Below, piece by piece: positions 54,370 through 64,000 of a stretch of DNA of 64,000 bases. The stretch is from Dactylorhiza incarnata (taxonomy: Eukaryota; Streptophyta; Magnoliopsida; Asparagales; Orchidaceae). Under the pieces are notes generated by a model. It was given only the letters and a program-made list of their open reading frames with translations. It searched no databases and was not told where the DNA came from. The first letter of the stretch is position 1, and each line of letters starts with the position of its first letter. The position numbers and the translations under genes were made by a program. The stretch is from contig JAWHQI010000277.1 of the NCBI GenBank assembly GCA_033032865.1, positions 3,411,501-3,475,500 of the forward strand, in the 5' to 3' direction.

Positions 54370-57300
54370 ATGGCCGGGAACTCTTCGCCCACGCAGCCAT
54401 CCGACGCCGAGAGAGAGGAGATGTTGGATCGCATGCTGACCCGCCTCGCTCTTGCCGATGACTCCAATCTCGAGCAACTGCTATCGAAGATCCTCCCCTA
54501 CTCCATCTCCTCGCTCTCCTCTTCTTCTCCTTCCATCCGCAAGCTGGTTAACCCCACAAACATCCCTCCCTTTTGAATTTTTTCTTCAAAAAGAATGTTT
54601 TGTTGCAGTAGGGTATATTTGATTCTTTACCTATTTGGAGAAGTCGGCATCCTGGGATTACGTTATGATGTATGCATATTCTCGTGCTGATAGGTTATGG
54701 AGATTCTAACGCATGTGAACAAACGGGTCAAGCACCACAGGGAGATTGGGTTGCCAGTGTTGGAGCTGTGGAAGATTTATTGCGAGTCCAATGGTTCCCC
54801 AATGGTTAGAAATTTCTGCATCGTTTACATTGAGATGTCTTTCGACCGTTTGCCTTCTGAGGTTTGACTTCTTTCCACATGTAACATTAGTTTTGAGAAG
54901 TTAAGTAGGACATGCTTGCGTTTTTCTGATTGTGGTGGGTCTTATGTTGCAGGAGAAAGCCAATATGGCGCCTGATCTTTTAGTTAATGTTTCAAAGCTT
55001 CCTACTCAACACCAAGACATTATTTTGAGGATTGTTTTGAAGGTAAAATTGATACTTCGTTTGGAAAGCGTCATATTTTCTTTGTTTTAGAAAGGCTTGC
55101 AATATGAGTATTCCTCATTCAATTAGCATGTTTTTAACTCATAGATATACTATCTTGGTTGGAATCAAATCAAATTGGTGGAAGTTCTTCGACGAATCAT
55201 CCTTGGCCCTTGCATAACAAGTGGATGAGATAACAATAAAGTTGTGCCTTTTGAAATGCTTGTGATCGATCTTTTGCTTATGGAAATTTACTCAATTTGT
55301 TTTTGTAGGTGTTGACTCAGGATTTGAGATGCAAATGCCACTCATAAAGTAGTTATTTCACCCCATTTAACCTTTATGGTTCATTTGCATGAGTTTAAAA
55401 TTGTTGATTTTATGTGATTTTTTTTCAAAACTATGATGATGGGCATAATAACACCTTTTGGATACATGGCTGTCAAACTAGATAAGGTGGTTTGATATAT
55501 GCAGTGGTATTTAAACTATGCACCTATACTATGGGTGATTGAAAATCATTATCATTGGATTAGGCAAGAAAGCGTATAGATTAAGGTATGCAAAAAGATT
55601 TAAATACAACATATTTAACATCTCATGAAACACTCAAGATGAGCAAATGTTGAAGAAGATTCATAACCTGACCCCAAAAAGTTGGGGTAAGGAAAATGAC
55701 GTTGATGTTGATGAGGATGATAATCTAAAACTTTCAATGAAACCTGGACCTTTTTGGTATGGATAAGATAAATTTGAGCTTTTGTTTCGGAGAAACTTGT
55801 ATACACAATACAGATACCCTTAAAGTAAAAAAAATCACAAAGACATCAAGGAAAAATTATACGATGCCTACTTAAGCAAGCAGATTAGACATACGTCGAG
55901 TCATACATATGCAATTCATCGACAAACAACTCTATGTGAGGAATACAACTTAGTCATGTTGGTACTCAGACATGTAAAGCTCACTATAATCATGCATTGC
56001 GATGAGCCTGATGTTATAAACATATCAATGAAATGTTTGACTTCTCTCCTTGACATCGAGAACAACTTTCTTTGAACTTGTTTTCACTTATTAATGTTCA
56101 TGCTGGCATCTACTTGCCAAGGAATATAATAAGCCTTTTAAAACGAAAAGACAAGATGCTAAAAGAATTCAAATGAACTCATCATTTTATAAACATACAT
56201 GCATTTGAATTATACAATTAAAGGAGTAAAATAACTTTTTAATCCGAGTAATATTATACAAGGTGTCAGCCTACCAAAAACACAGCAGGGTCTTCTTTTC
56301 AAGACCCAACAAGCATCGAGCATTTCCAAAGTGCAGAGCCAGTTCTAACGAGTACTCAAGCGCTCGATGATATAGAAGGATTCAGTTTTTCTATTACTTT
56401 TTTGTTAAAAAATGTTCACCATTGTTTCTCTTTTTTTGAGGATCAGAAGCTGCTTTTTCATGAATGAATCTAGTGTCATCACCAATAAGCAACTTGTATG
56501 GGTTGAGTTCTTTTGGCTTCTAACATGGCTACTTAAGAGGTGTACTTCCAATCTTCTTTAAGATAAATGTTGGTATTCCATTTCTTTTTAGATCCTTTAC
56601 TTTACACCTATGACACCATATATTGTTTTGGTTTATGATTTGCAAAAAATGGTATCTGGAACTCCATTCAGATCAATGACCTACTGAAATCATTTGATAT
56701 ATATATATATACATACTTCCCTACTTCTTTTGCTTAGACTTGGCTCCATAACTATTGAATAATTTGGGATTGTTGATGATAAATTAATTTTAGGCTATCG
56801 GTGAGTGCCATTCAAGCCATCTTGATGAAAATATCGGTGTAAAGTACAAGTCTTGTGATGTTAAGGACATACAACTCTTTGTGGAATTTTGTCTCTATGC
56901 AATTTTATACCAACCAACATCTCTTGGGTATGTCATCTGTGCTGTGAAGAATAATGATTAATAGTTAATTGATTGTTCACTTATCTCCTCATGTTTCACT
57001 TTTCTTTCAAGTGTTAACTGTCCGCCGGGGCTTTCCATGGCTCAATTAGATCGTATTACAGGCAAGATGCCATTGAAAGGAGATCTGTTGTTAACGAGGA
57101 AGGTAGCATAATTTTTTTTTATTTTTCGTACGTTTGAAGTGGCTGTCATTGTGTTAAAGAGGTATTCTTTTGATTGGTTATCGTGAAGAAAATTTTCTTT
57201 GATGCAGTTATTGTAATTTTTTTCTGTAGCTTGGGATTTTGAATATTATTGAATCAATATGCCTGGAAGCTGAGCTGGCCTATCCTCTTTATTTAGCTGC

Positions 57301-57521
57301 TTCTGCAGATAGGTATACACATGTTATTTTTTTTGTCAACATGGCTGTATTTATTTAATCTAAAGAAAAATTACATGTCTTATTGATGTTTGGATGCTTT
57401 TGAGTGTCTTAAAGTCAAGAGCATGTTGTTAAACGAGCAGAGGAGCTTTTGAAGAGGAAGGCTTCTGGTGTCAATTTAGATGACTCTGATTTGATAAACA
57501 GACTGTTTATTCTATTTAATG
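54370..57521 (+). CDS. ECM29: Proteasome adaptor/scaffold ECM29, first seven exons
   Basis: ECM29 is a HEAT/ARM-repeat protein of about 1,800 residues that tethers the 26S proteasome and checks its assembly. Exons: 54370-54546, 54694-54861, 54953-55042, 56794-56927, 57012-57102, 57230-57312, 57415-57521, all with AG/GT borders and joining in one frame of about 283 codons. Features: EREEMLDRMLTRLALADD (exon 1), VMEILTHVNKRVKHHREIGL (exon 2), LPTQHQDIILRIVLK (exon 3), AIGECHSS and LFVEFCLYAILYQPTSL (exon 4), PPGLSMAQLDRITGKMPLKG (exon 5), AYPLYLAASADSQEHVVKRA (exons 6-7), DLINRLFILFN (exon 7). The start is the ATG at 54370; upstream in-frame codons lack similarity. No stop or frameshift. Intron 3 is long (1.75 kb). 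No eighth exon was found before 64000. Confidence 0.9.
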
Positions 57522-57837
57522 GTACGCTGTTTCACCATGCATTATTACATATTTAGTTTAGATTTATTGTTCATCTTTGTATTATGTGTTGTTCTGGAGT
57601 AGTGTGAGTTGTATTTTGATCTTTGATCATTATCATTATTTTCTGGTCCATATAGTTTTTTTCTTAAGGACGTAGTTTGATCTCATTTGGATAAATTGAG
57701 GGGTGCTTGTATTTGAAAAGAGAAACATCCATCTTTGTAGGATAATATAAAATGGATTTTTAGGGGATTTGAGCATGCATAATAAATGTTATCAAATGAA
57801 CCAATTAAATGAATATGAAGTTGTCAAAATTGTATGT

Positions 57838-57900
57838 AAGAGAAGGGGTAGACTCAAGGTAATTTGGATGAAAATTGTTCAAGATGATTTACGTAGTGTA
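57838..57900 (+). pseudogene. Possible RTE LINE C-terminal fragment
   Basis: RRGRLKVIWMKIVQDDLRSV resembles the RGRGRPKKTWxExIRxDL end of RTE elements. Very short and diverged. Confidence 0.3.
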
Positions 57901-57939
57901 AATTGACGGAAGTGTATGATAAAACATTCACTGAACTCA

Positions 57940-58640
57940 AAAGGCAATTAACTTCAACTCCATTACACCAAAGCCCGAAGGAGAGCAAGGACCTGTGCAC
58001 CTATCTTTGAGTTGAACGTGAAGTAGTTAGTTTTGTCTTGGTCTGAGAAGAAAGGAGAAAGAACTTCCCAGTTTATAATGGAGCAATGTATTGAAGGATG
58101 CAAAAACTAGATATCTGATCCTTGAGAAGCGTGGCTTTTTCCTTAATTGTCTTAGCTCGAAGACTTCGGCCATACTTTCAAGCTCTCACCATCCACATAG
58201 CGTCCGATCATACTTTGAAGACAATGCTTGAGAAGTCCGAGCATTTGGAAAGATTAACAAAGTGGGTCCTTGTTCTCGTAGAATTTACTATATCATATGC
58301 TTAGTGAACTGCGATTAAAGCGCTAGTTAGCTCTAGTTTTGGAAGACTTTTTGACGGATTTCACCAATAATCTGACAATTCAGCAAGGATTGTCAGTACC
58401 CCATGCTTTGCTAATGTTTGTAGATGGAGATTTGACAGGAGTTGGGGTAATCCTCCTAAATCCTAATGGTCAGAAGATCGAGTAAGATACCAAATTACAT
58501 TTCAGAACTATTAACAACCAAGCTGAGTATGAAATTATGATAATTGGTATGAAGTTGGCTCAAGAACTGCGTGTAGAAGACATTCAAGTAAAATGATTCT
58601 CTCATGATGGCCTCGTAAGTGACAGGACAATACGAGTCGT
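57940..58640 (+). pseudogene. Tat gypsy RT connection and RNase H fragment
   Basis: 57950-58100 in broken frames gives LTSTPLHQSPKESKDL and NFPVYNGAM (usually the KPxYYVSK region). The open frame 58122-58304 gives LIVLARRLRPYFQALTIHIA and KSEHLERLTKWVLVLVEFTI. 58340-58610 gives DFLTDFTNNLTIQQG, FVDGDLTGVGVILLNPNGQ and INNQAEYEIMIIGMKLAQEL, the second RNase H of Tat elements with D and E preserved. No LTR was found. It lies beyond ECM29 exon 7, in the possible intron 7. Confidence 0.75.
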
Positions 58641-58650
58641 AAGATCCAAT

Positions 58651-58930
58651 ACTCAAGCAATATTGGACAGTGTTGTGGATTTCAGGGGACATGACCGACA
58701 TATCAACCAACGTAAAAGATTCTTGGACAAAATGACAGTTCAAACATTTTTTTGCAAAATGATTATTAGCCTATATTGCTTGACAAATACTCAAGCAACA
58801 GTGTTGTGAATTTCAGGGGACATGACCGACATATCAGCCAACATAATAGTTCATGGACAAATTGACATGTTTTTGACATTTCTTTGCAAAATGTCCTTTT
58901 GGAATATATTAGCCATTTAGCCTATATATC
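58651..58930. repeat. Tandem duplication of about 138 bp
   Basis: actcaagcaa...cagtgttgtg and ttcaggggacatgaccgaca occur at 58651-58788 and again from 58789. The second copy is shorter and diverged. Followed by gatatat-rich sequence (58920-58980). Confidence 0.8.
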
Positions 58931-59584
58931 AACTATCAGCCGATATATGAGCCGATATATCTCGATGGTATATCAGTTGACTTTCTTAAATTTATTTTAT
59001 TTAGCATATATTGTTTAATAAACAACAAAACAAAATTGTTTCGTTGGCTTGGTTGTTTTGTAGCCTAGTTCTCTGTTCTTTTTTTGTTTCCCCTAACTTG
59101 TTGTCGACGTCGATTCTACCTGGCCATAGGATTTGGACTGTGTATTCCTTATCTTCGATCATTGTCTACGACTTATAGGCTTTCTTCTCCGTATTATATC
59201 ATCATTACCTGTGTAACAAAAAATGTTTATACTAATTTAATAGATTTAGAATTTCGGTAAATATTAAATTGTTAACATGCCAATATATATAAATTAAAAA
59301 ATGATTATATGTCTATATAATTATGTATATAAATATTTAAATATTGAAACCCGATATATGAAATATCCTCGATATTACCCCCGACATATTAAAACCAACA
59401 TGAAAAACCTAAACCAACGTGTTCCCGACATTTGCAACCTTGATATTTGACAAAAGTTAATGATGAAATAATAGTCTTTTGAACCTTTAATATTCACCCT
59501 TAGATTGAAAATGTTGAGACAGACAAGATAGCTAAATTTGGCCTTTCCTCAGGTGGGACAATGGCAATTTTTTTGCCAGGAGGT
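58931..59584. other. No gene recognised
   Basis: AT-rich; repeated ccgatatatgagccgatata-type sequence near 58935-58975 and 59350-59390. Nothing codes. Confidence 0.5.
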
Positions 59585-60400
59585 TGTTGGGAAAATCTTG
59601 ATTTGGAACATATTAGGTTAGAGTGATATTTATGAAGCCATTAGAAATCATGTATATGAAAAGAGTTTATTTATATATAATATTGAATTTAATCAAATAT
59701 GAAGAAAATAATAAGTGTGCCAAAGTTTGAAGAAATCATTGACCACATATCTGCTATTGTCGAATGGAAGGCTGCCATCGTCGAACAGAAGTTTGCTATC
59801 AAGATATGTTTATAAGAAGGTTGTTGTTGAGTCAAAAGATTTCCCGCTCCACGCCCAACGTTTTGAGATATAGGGAGGTGCTGCGGATGATTGGTTACTC
59901 AGAGTCACAAGTGATTGTGCGAGTAAAGAAAGATGCCGCGGAAGACGAGACCATACCCAGGGGTACTCGCAGGAACCGTTTCGAGGTTGCACGAGTCCAA
60001 GGGCCTTTTGGCTTGGATTTTTCAGATGCCTTTAAAGCTACTGTTCACGTCTATTTATAGACGTTGGGGCTCTGCCCGCAGGCAAGCTTTGAAAATATGG
60101 CTGCCTACTTACAAGGTATGGAAAAAAGGCTAAGTACAAAAAGACGGAGTCGTTGTCGAGATCTCGTATGAGAGTTGACGAGATCTGTCTGGCTGAGGTG
60201 GAGAAGCAATTATCCCCTTAACCGCTGACGACGAGTGTGGCGGAATTTGGGTAGACATGAGAGGCGACGAGATCTTCACATGCTGAAGGCGAGTTCTCTA
60301 GATGGGAGGACTTGGCGGGTTCTCCTTGGAGAGGATGTGAGTACCCTAGGACGAGACCTCCTAGAGATGCGAATTCTCCTGGAGATGCGAATTCTCTTTA
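59585..60400 (+). repeat. Possible solo LTR
   Basis: Starts TGTTGGGAAAATC. It has a promoter-like ctatttatagacg at about 60051-60063 after gcctttaaagctactgttca, and ends in a region with repeated gagatgcgaattctc (60373-60402). The 98-codon ORF 59764-60060 ends in the TATA-like element and is unlikely to be a protein. No TSD could be fixed. Other identities are possible. Confidence 0.4.
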
Positions 60401-61530
60401 AATAAAATAAAATCAAAACAATGTATAACATTATCTATTGTAGAGCTAGTGGAGAAATAAAAAGCACGTCAGAATTAGATATCAGATCAACTTTTGTTTT
60501 TAAACTTTTATTTTCTAAATGTAATATAGAGATAGCCATTTGCAGTTTTCAATTTTACGTTTAGCTTCATCAAGCATACTAGATGTGAGATTAACTTTAG
60601 ATTCAAGAAGATAATATTTCATTGTGCTTACAATGCTATCAGAGAACACCTTCTTGAATAATTTGACATATTGCCGATTTTCGTTCTATCTAACGTGCTC
60701 GCTATATTGCAGTCTGAGCAAGAATTTTGAGTAATTGAATGAGCGTGTACACTTTCAACATCTAGTAGTGGCTTAGATTCCTTGAATTCTTTTAGCACTC
60801 GTAGAAGAAAAATCATAAGTATTTTCAAAAAATTTCCACACATCATATGTTGTGATGGAGCACGAGTTTTGGGTTTGTTCGGGGTCGATTGGCCATCTCC
60901 ATATTTAACTTCTTCGGATCGACAATCTAACTCCGCGGATGCGCCCAAATTTTTGTTTACATGTTTTATCATATATTACTTTTGTATTTTCAGTCATTAT
61001 TTAGTGTAATCGGGCACATGATACTGTCAACCAATCATAGTCGTTGATATCAGGGTGCCCTAATATTGTATTATTATAAATATGAGCAAGGGGGACATCC
61101 ATCTCTTCATTGCTAATTTTGGAGAAAGAAATTCTCAGAATTTAACAATCTTTCGTGGTGCGTCGTTGCGAAGCCATAAGGTTCGACTCCTTAGGTTTGT
61201 TTTTTGTATCCCCCGATCTTTTCCCCTCATAGTCCCTTCGTACGTCCTAGCCTCCACCAACAACTCCCACTATTGTTTTCTTTTCCTCCGGGATTTCTCC
61301 CGTGAAGCCCCTATTTTCATTCTGCCGTGAAACCCAACTCGTGAATCTCCTAATTTCCGTGAATCCCACTGTCTCTCCCTAAGCCATCCAGACTGACCCC
61401 CCTGTTTCTAACTCCTGTAAAATCCTCAGTAAGCACGCCCACACTCCACTGTTTACATTTCTGTCGTGAATCCCACTATTTCCATCCTGTAAACAGTCCC
61501 TTCTTAGCTTTCCTGTGTCTTCCCCACCCA
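60401..61530. other. No gene recognised
   Basis: A minus-strand frame of 114 codons (60628-60972) reads KILMIFLLRVLKEFKESKPL among others, but matches no family I recognise and overlaps a plus-strand frame. The region 61200-61530 is pyrimidine-rich on the plus strand (cccc/tcc runs). Confidence 0.4.
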
Positions 61531-61631
61531 GTCTAATGACCCAACTCTCACAACATCAGAAGTATTGTTTGCTTTGGTTCATCCCAAACCCATACTGAGC
61601 TGAACTGCACGGTTTTGCCCTTTTTCACAGG

Positions 61632-61712
61632 TGACCTACGAGCACTTTCCAGGAGGTCACCCATCACAGGAATACTCCCACCAGAGCACGCTTAACTTTG
61701 GAATTTCCAATA
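61632..61712 (-). ncRNA. 5S rRNA-like sequence in TRIM LTR, unit 1
   Basis: On the minus strand the internal control region is recognisable: gttaagcgtgctctggtggg (box A) and gatgggtgacctcctggaaa (box C). The second half of 5S is preserved better than the first. Several substitutions, so not a functional ribosomal gene. Confidence 0.75.
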
Positions 61713-62136
61713 CAACTCCACCAGTTGTTTCGAAATAATGCCTCTGATATTTGAGAATTTGATTATTATTTAAGCCTAACAACTTTTCCTCCAATTCCGA
61801 TGTGAAATCTGGTTCATTCCTGCACCTCCTTTCACCTAGAAGCCTGTTATTCTAGAAGCATGTTATCCTAGAAGCCTGCCATGAGCTACTTTGCCTAAAA
61901 TTTACCGCCCCCAAGAACTCTCTGCCCTCATCAGACCGCCCTCATCAGATTTAGGATGTTATTGTCCCACCAGCTTCCTCATAGTTTGTCCCTGAACCAT
62001 ACATCGTACTATAAGAGGTCTGATTCTGAGATCATTTCTAAAGACCCAACCAACACAATATCAGAAGTATTGTCCGCTTTGGTTCATCGCAACACATACT
62101 GAGCTGAACCACACAAATTTGCCCTTTTCTACAGGT

Positions 62137-62213
62137 GTCCTACGACCCCTTCCTAGGAGGTCACCCATCCCAGGACTACTCCCACCGGAGCACGCTTAAC
62201 GTTGGAGTTTCCA
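62137..62213 (-). ncRNA. 5S rRNA-like sequence in TRIM LTR, unit 2
   Basis: Better preserved than unit 1. On the minus strand it has gttaagcgtgctccggtggg, agtagtcctgggatgggtga and cctcctaggaa, matching box A, intermediate element and box C of 5S. An RNA polymerase III promoter could still work, which is inferred only. Confidence 0.78.
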
Positions 62214-62510
62214 ACACAATTCCACCAGTTACTTCGAAAAGGCGCCTCCGATATTTGATGATTCGAATTCTTACTCAAGCCCAACAACTTTTCCTCCAAT
62301 TCCGATTTGAGATCTGGTTCATTCAAGCATCGCCTTTCACCTAAAAGTCTGCAATCTTAGAAGCCTGCCGGGAGCTACTTTGCCTGGGCTTCACTTCCCA
62401 CAGAGTACTCCCCACACTCATCTAATTCAGGATGTTGCAGGCCCACCAGCTTCCGCATGATTCGTCCTCGAACCACACATCGTATTGCAGGAGGTCTAGC
62501 TCTGTTACCA

Positions 62511-62874
62511 TTATCGCTCTCTTCAAACATCGCTTCTCTGATGCCCTCAGGTTCGTCTCGAGCTTCTCAGGTTCTTCGGCTCGAGTACACTTGAATGGAA
62601 TCCTGAGGCTCGAGAACACACTATATTTTACAATATACAAACTATCACAAAACTCTAATCCTGCTAGCTATACATGTAATTTGCACGCTTCCTCCCTCAA
62701 CATTTTTCCTTCTTCGGCAGTCAACCTCCTACTGGGGTTTGGCATACTGGCGGTCGGATACTAAAAAAAATATAAATCAATAACTCGTTAGTTTATAAAA
62801 TTAAGTGAGTCTTTTACCTCTTAAATTGCCGTACATGCAAACACGAAAGATTAGTAACAATATACATATATATG
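62511..62874. other. No gene recognised
   Basis: Spacer between the TRIM and the copia element; contains ctcgagcttctcaggttctt-like short repeats near 62550-62610. No coding or RNA signal. Confidence 0.45.
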
Positions 62875-63047
62875 TGTAGGAAAAACTGATGCTTGTATAT
62901 ATTTCTTATCTTGTATACAAAAGGAGAGTACATATTTATAGGAGAGAGAAGAGAGAGAGAAATCCTATACACAATGTGGGACTAAAGAGATATAGAAGAG
63001 AAGTAAATGGGCCACCAAATGGGCCAAACATATGGGCTATTTCAACA
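62875..63047 (-). repeat. 3' LTR (173 bp) of the copia element
   Basis: On the minus strand it starts TGTTGAAATAGCCCATATGT and ends TCAGTTTTTCCTACA. TATA-like CCTATAAATATG on the minus strand at 62931-62942; a GA-rich tract lies around 62940-62962. Confidence 0.8.
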
Positions 63048-64000
63048 CTCCCCCGCAAGCTGGAGCGTACAAATCGTATGCACCAAGCTTGGATAAGCAT
63101 TTGTGAGGACATCCGCAACTTGTTCAGTACCAGGGACATGTTTTAGCTCGATCTTCTTCATTTGAACTTTCTCCCGGATAAAGTGGCAGTCGACCTCGAT
63201 GTGCTTGGTTCTTTCGTGGAAGACCGGGTTCTTGGCAATATGTATAGCAGCCTGACTGTCGCAGAGTAGAAGAGCAGGAGCAGGAAGTTTTACCCCAAGA
63301 TCCGTGAGAAGACTTTCAAGCCATGTAAGTTCAGAGACCACAGATGCCATTGCCCTGTATTCTGCTTCTGCTGAGGAGCGCGCAACCACTGCTTGTTTCT
63401 TGCTACGCCAGGTAATCAAATGTCCTCCGAAGTACGTACAGAAGCCACTGGTTGACCGACGATCATCCAGAGAGCCGGCATAGTCAGCATCAGAGTATGC
63501 CACCAGTGTTGGAGTTGAGGATGAGGTCTTGTATACCAAGCCTTGACCAGGAGCAGCTTTTAGATATCGGAGAATCCGTTCCACAGCCTGAAGATGAGAG
63601 GAACGAGGGGCGTGCATGTAACGACTGACAATACCGACAGCGAAGGAGATATCTGGTCTTGTAACAGTCAGATAGATCAATTTTCCTACCAGACGGCGAT
63701 AGTACTCCGGGTTCTGGAGCAAGAGATCAGAGTCAGAGGACTGAGCACAAATCTTGTGTTTTGCGTCCATTGGAGTGTTGATGGGTTTGCAGCCGGAGTA
63801 GCCTGCATCATGAAGAAGATCGAAGCAATACTTTCTCTGAGATAGAACAAGGCCATCTGGTCGCTTGGCTACCTCCAGGCCCAGGAAGTAATGAAGATTC
63901 CCCAGATCTTTTGTTTGGAACACGGAGCTGAGTTGTTGCTTGATCGCCTGAATTCCTTTTTAGTCGTTGCCTGTGATAATGATATCATCTACATAGATTA
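63042..64000 (-). pseudogene. Copia RT C-terminus and RNase H, partial
   Basis: The window ends inside RT: YVDDIIITGND near 63962-63996, then a TAA at 63961-63963, then an open frame from 63923 to 63042. This has QTKDLGNLHYFLGLEVAKR, YRRLVGKLIYLTVTRPDISF, RYMHAPRSSHLQAVERILRY, the RNase H with YSDADYAGSLDDRRSTSG, SSAEAEYRAMASVVSELTWL and LLCDSQAAIHIAKNPVFHER, TKHIEVDCHFIREKV, and a short tail ending in the PPT. RNase H catalytic residues D, E and D are all present. One nonsense codon is the only defect visible, so the element is young. Confidence 0.92.
63048..63058 (-). other. Polypurine tract of the copia element
   Basis: GCGGGGGAG on the minus strand, directly before the LTR start TGTTGAAA. 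Confidence 0.82.

Larger units (their letters stand above)
61532..62510 (-). mobile_element. Cassandra-like TRIM retrotransposon, two LTR units
   Basis: Two head-to-tail units of about 480 bp. Each has an LTR (61532-61963 and 62035-62439) that contains 5S rRNA-like sequence, and a very short inner part of about 70 bp. Read on the minus strand, the inner part holds a degenerate initiator-Met PBS (near 62490-62508, aatggtaacagagc; near 62020-62035, tgatctcagaatca) and a purine-rich ggaagctggtgggcc before the LTR start TGCAACATCC. A third LTR expected to the right is missing (truncated at about 62510). Cassandra elements are known for 5S RNA in their LTRs. The units differ at many positions, so the element is old. 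Confidence 0.8.
62875..64000 (-). mobile_element. Short-LTR Ty1/copia element, 3' half (continues past the window)
   Basis: Minus strand. 3' LTR 62875-63047, PPT, and the end of the polyprotein. The short LTR and the terminal residues read into the PPT fit the Retrofit/Ale-type lineages. The 5' half lies beyond base 64000. Confidence 0.88.

Overview
The window looks like nuclear DNA from a flowering plant with a large, repeat-rich genome. Nearly all of it is transposable elements from plant lineages: an RTE-type LINE, a chromovirus-like Ty3/gypsy element, two Sirevirus (Ty1/copia) elements, a Tat-type and an Athila-like gypsy element, a short-LTR copia, a CACTA transposon, Helitrons, and a Cassandra-like TRIM carrying 5S rRNA sequence. 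There is no bacterial gene organisation, CRISPR array or operon. The species cannot be named from the sequence alone.

Layout. 270-2271: a 5'-truncated LINE with a 14-bp target-site duplication (TSD). 3589-9346: a complete minus-strand LTR element (TSD ATTTC) whose pol is cut down to the integrase C-terminus and chromodomain, and whose main ORF is an unfamiliar protein with a module repeated four times. 9823-12640: two copies of a roughly 0.9-kb segment, one with an expanded 29-bp minisatellite. 13208-13689: a small Helitron. 14153-14365: an orphan terminal exon, probably of a COQ10/START-like gene. 14666-24310: a terminal-inverted-repeat element in whose TG-rich interior a complete pol-less Sirevirus (15514-23546, TSD TGTGT) is inserted. 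24806-30381: a second, 5'-truncated Sirevirus with broken gag, protease, integrase, RT and RNase H. 31208-33010: a non-autonomous CACTA element.

33104 to about 53600 is a three-level nest. A decayed minus-strand Tat-type gypsy element was split between its RNase H and integrase regions by a coding-free, long-LTR element with a tRNA-Asp primer site (37539-49523, TSD CCGTG). The left LTR of that element was later split by a Helitron (38133-40855). The intact right LTR gives the empty site, so the Helitron ends can be read to the base. The Helitron carries four consecutive exons of a Has1/DDX18-type DEAD-box RNA helicase.

54370-57521 is the only cellular gene with a sustained intact reading frame: the first seven exons of the proteasome adaptor ECM29. 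No further exon was recognised up to base 64000. Either the gene is truncated or intron 7 is longer than 6.4 kb and full of transposons (Tat RNase H fragment, possible solo LTR, Cassandra-like TRIM, copia element). The last kilobase is the 3' half of a minus-strand copia element that runs off the window.

The order of events can be read directly: Tat, then the Athila-like element, then the Helitron. The most unusual items are the Helitron family with a CTCG 3' end and a perfect palindrome, the four-module ORF of the chromovirus-like element, the TCGACG-rich clusters of the Sireviruses, and a tRNA-like A box/B box pair inside the LTR of the Athila-like element.
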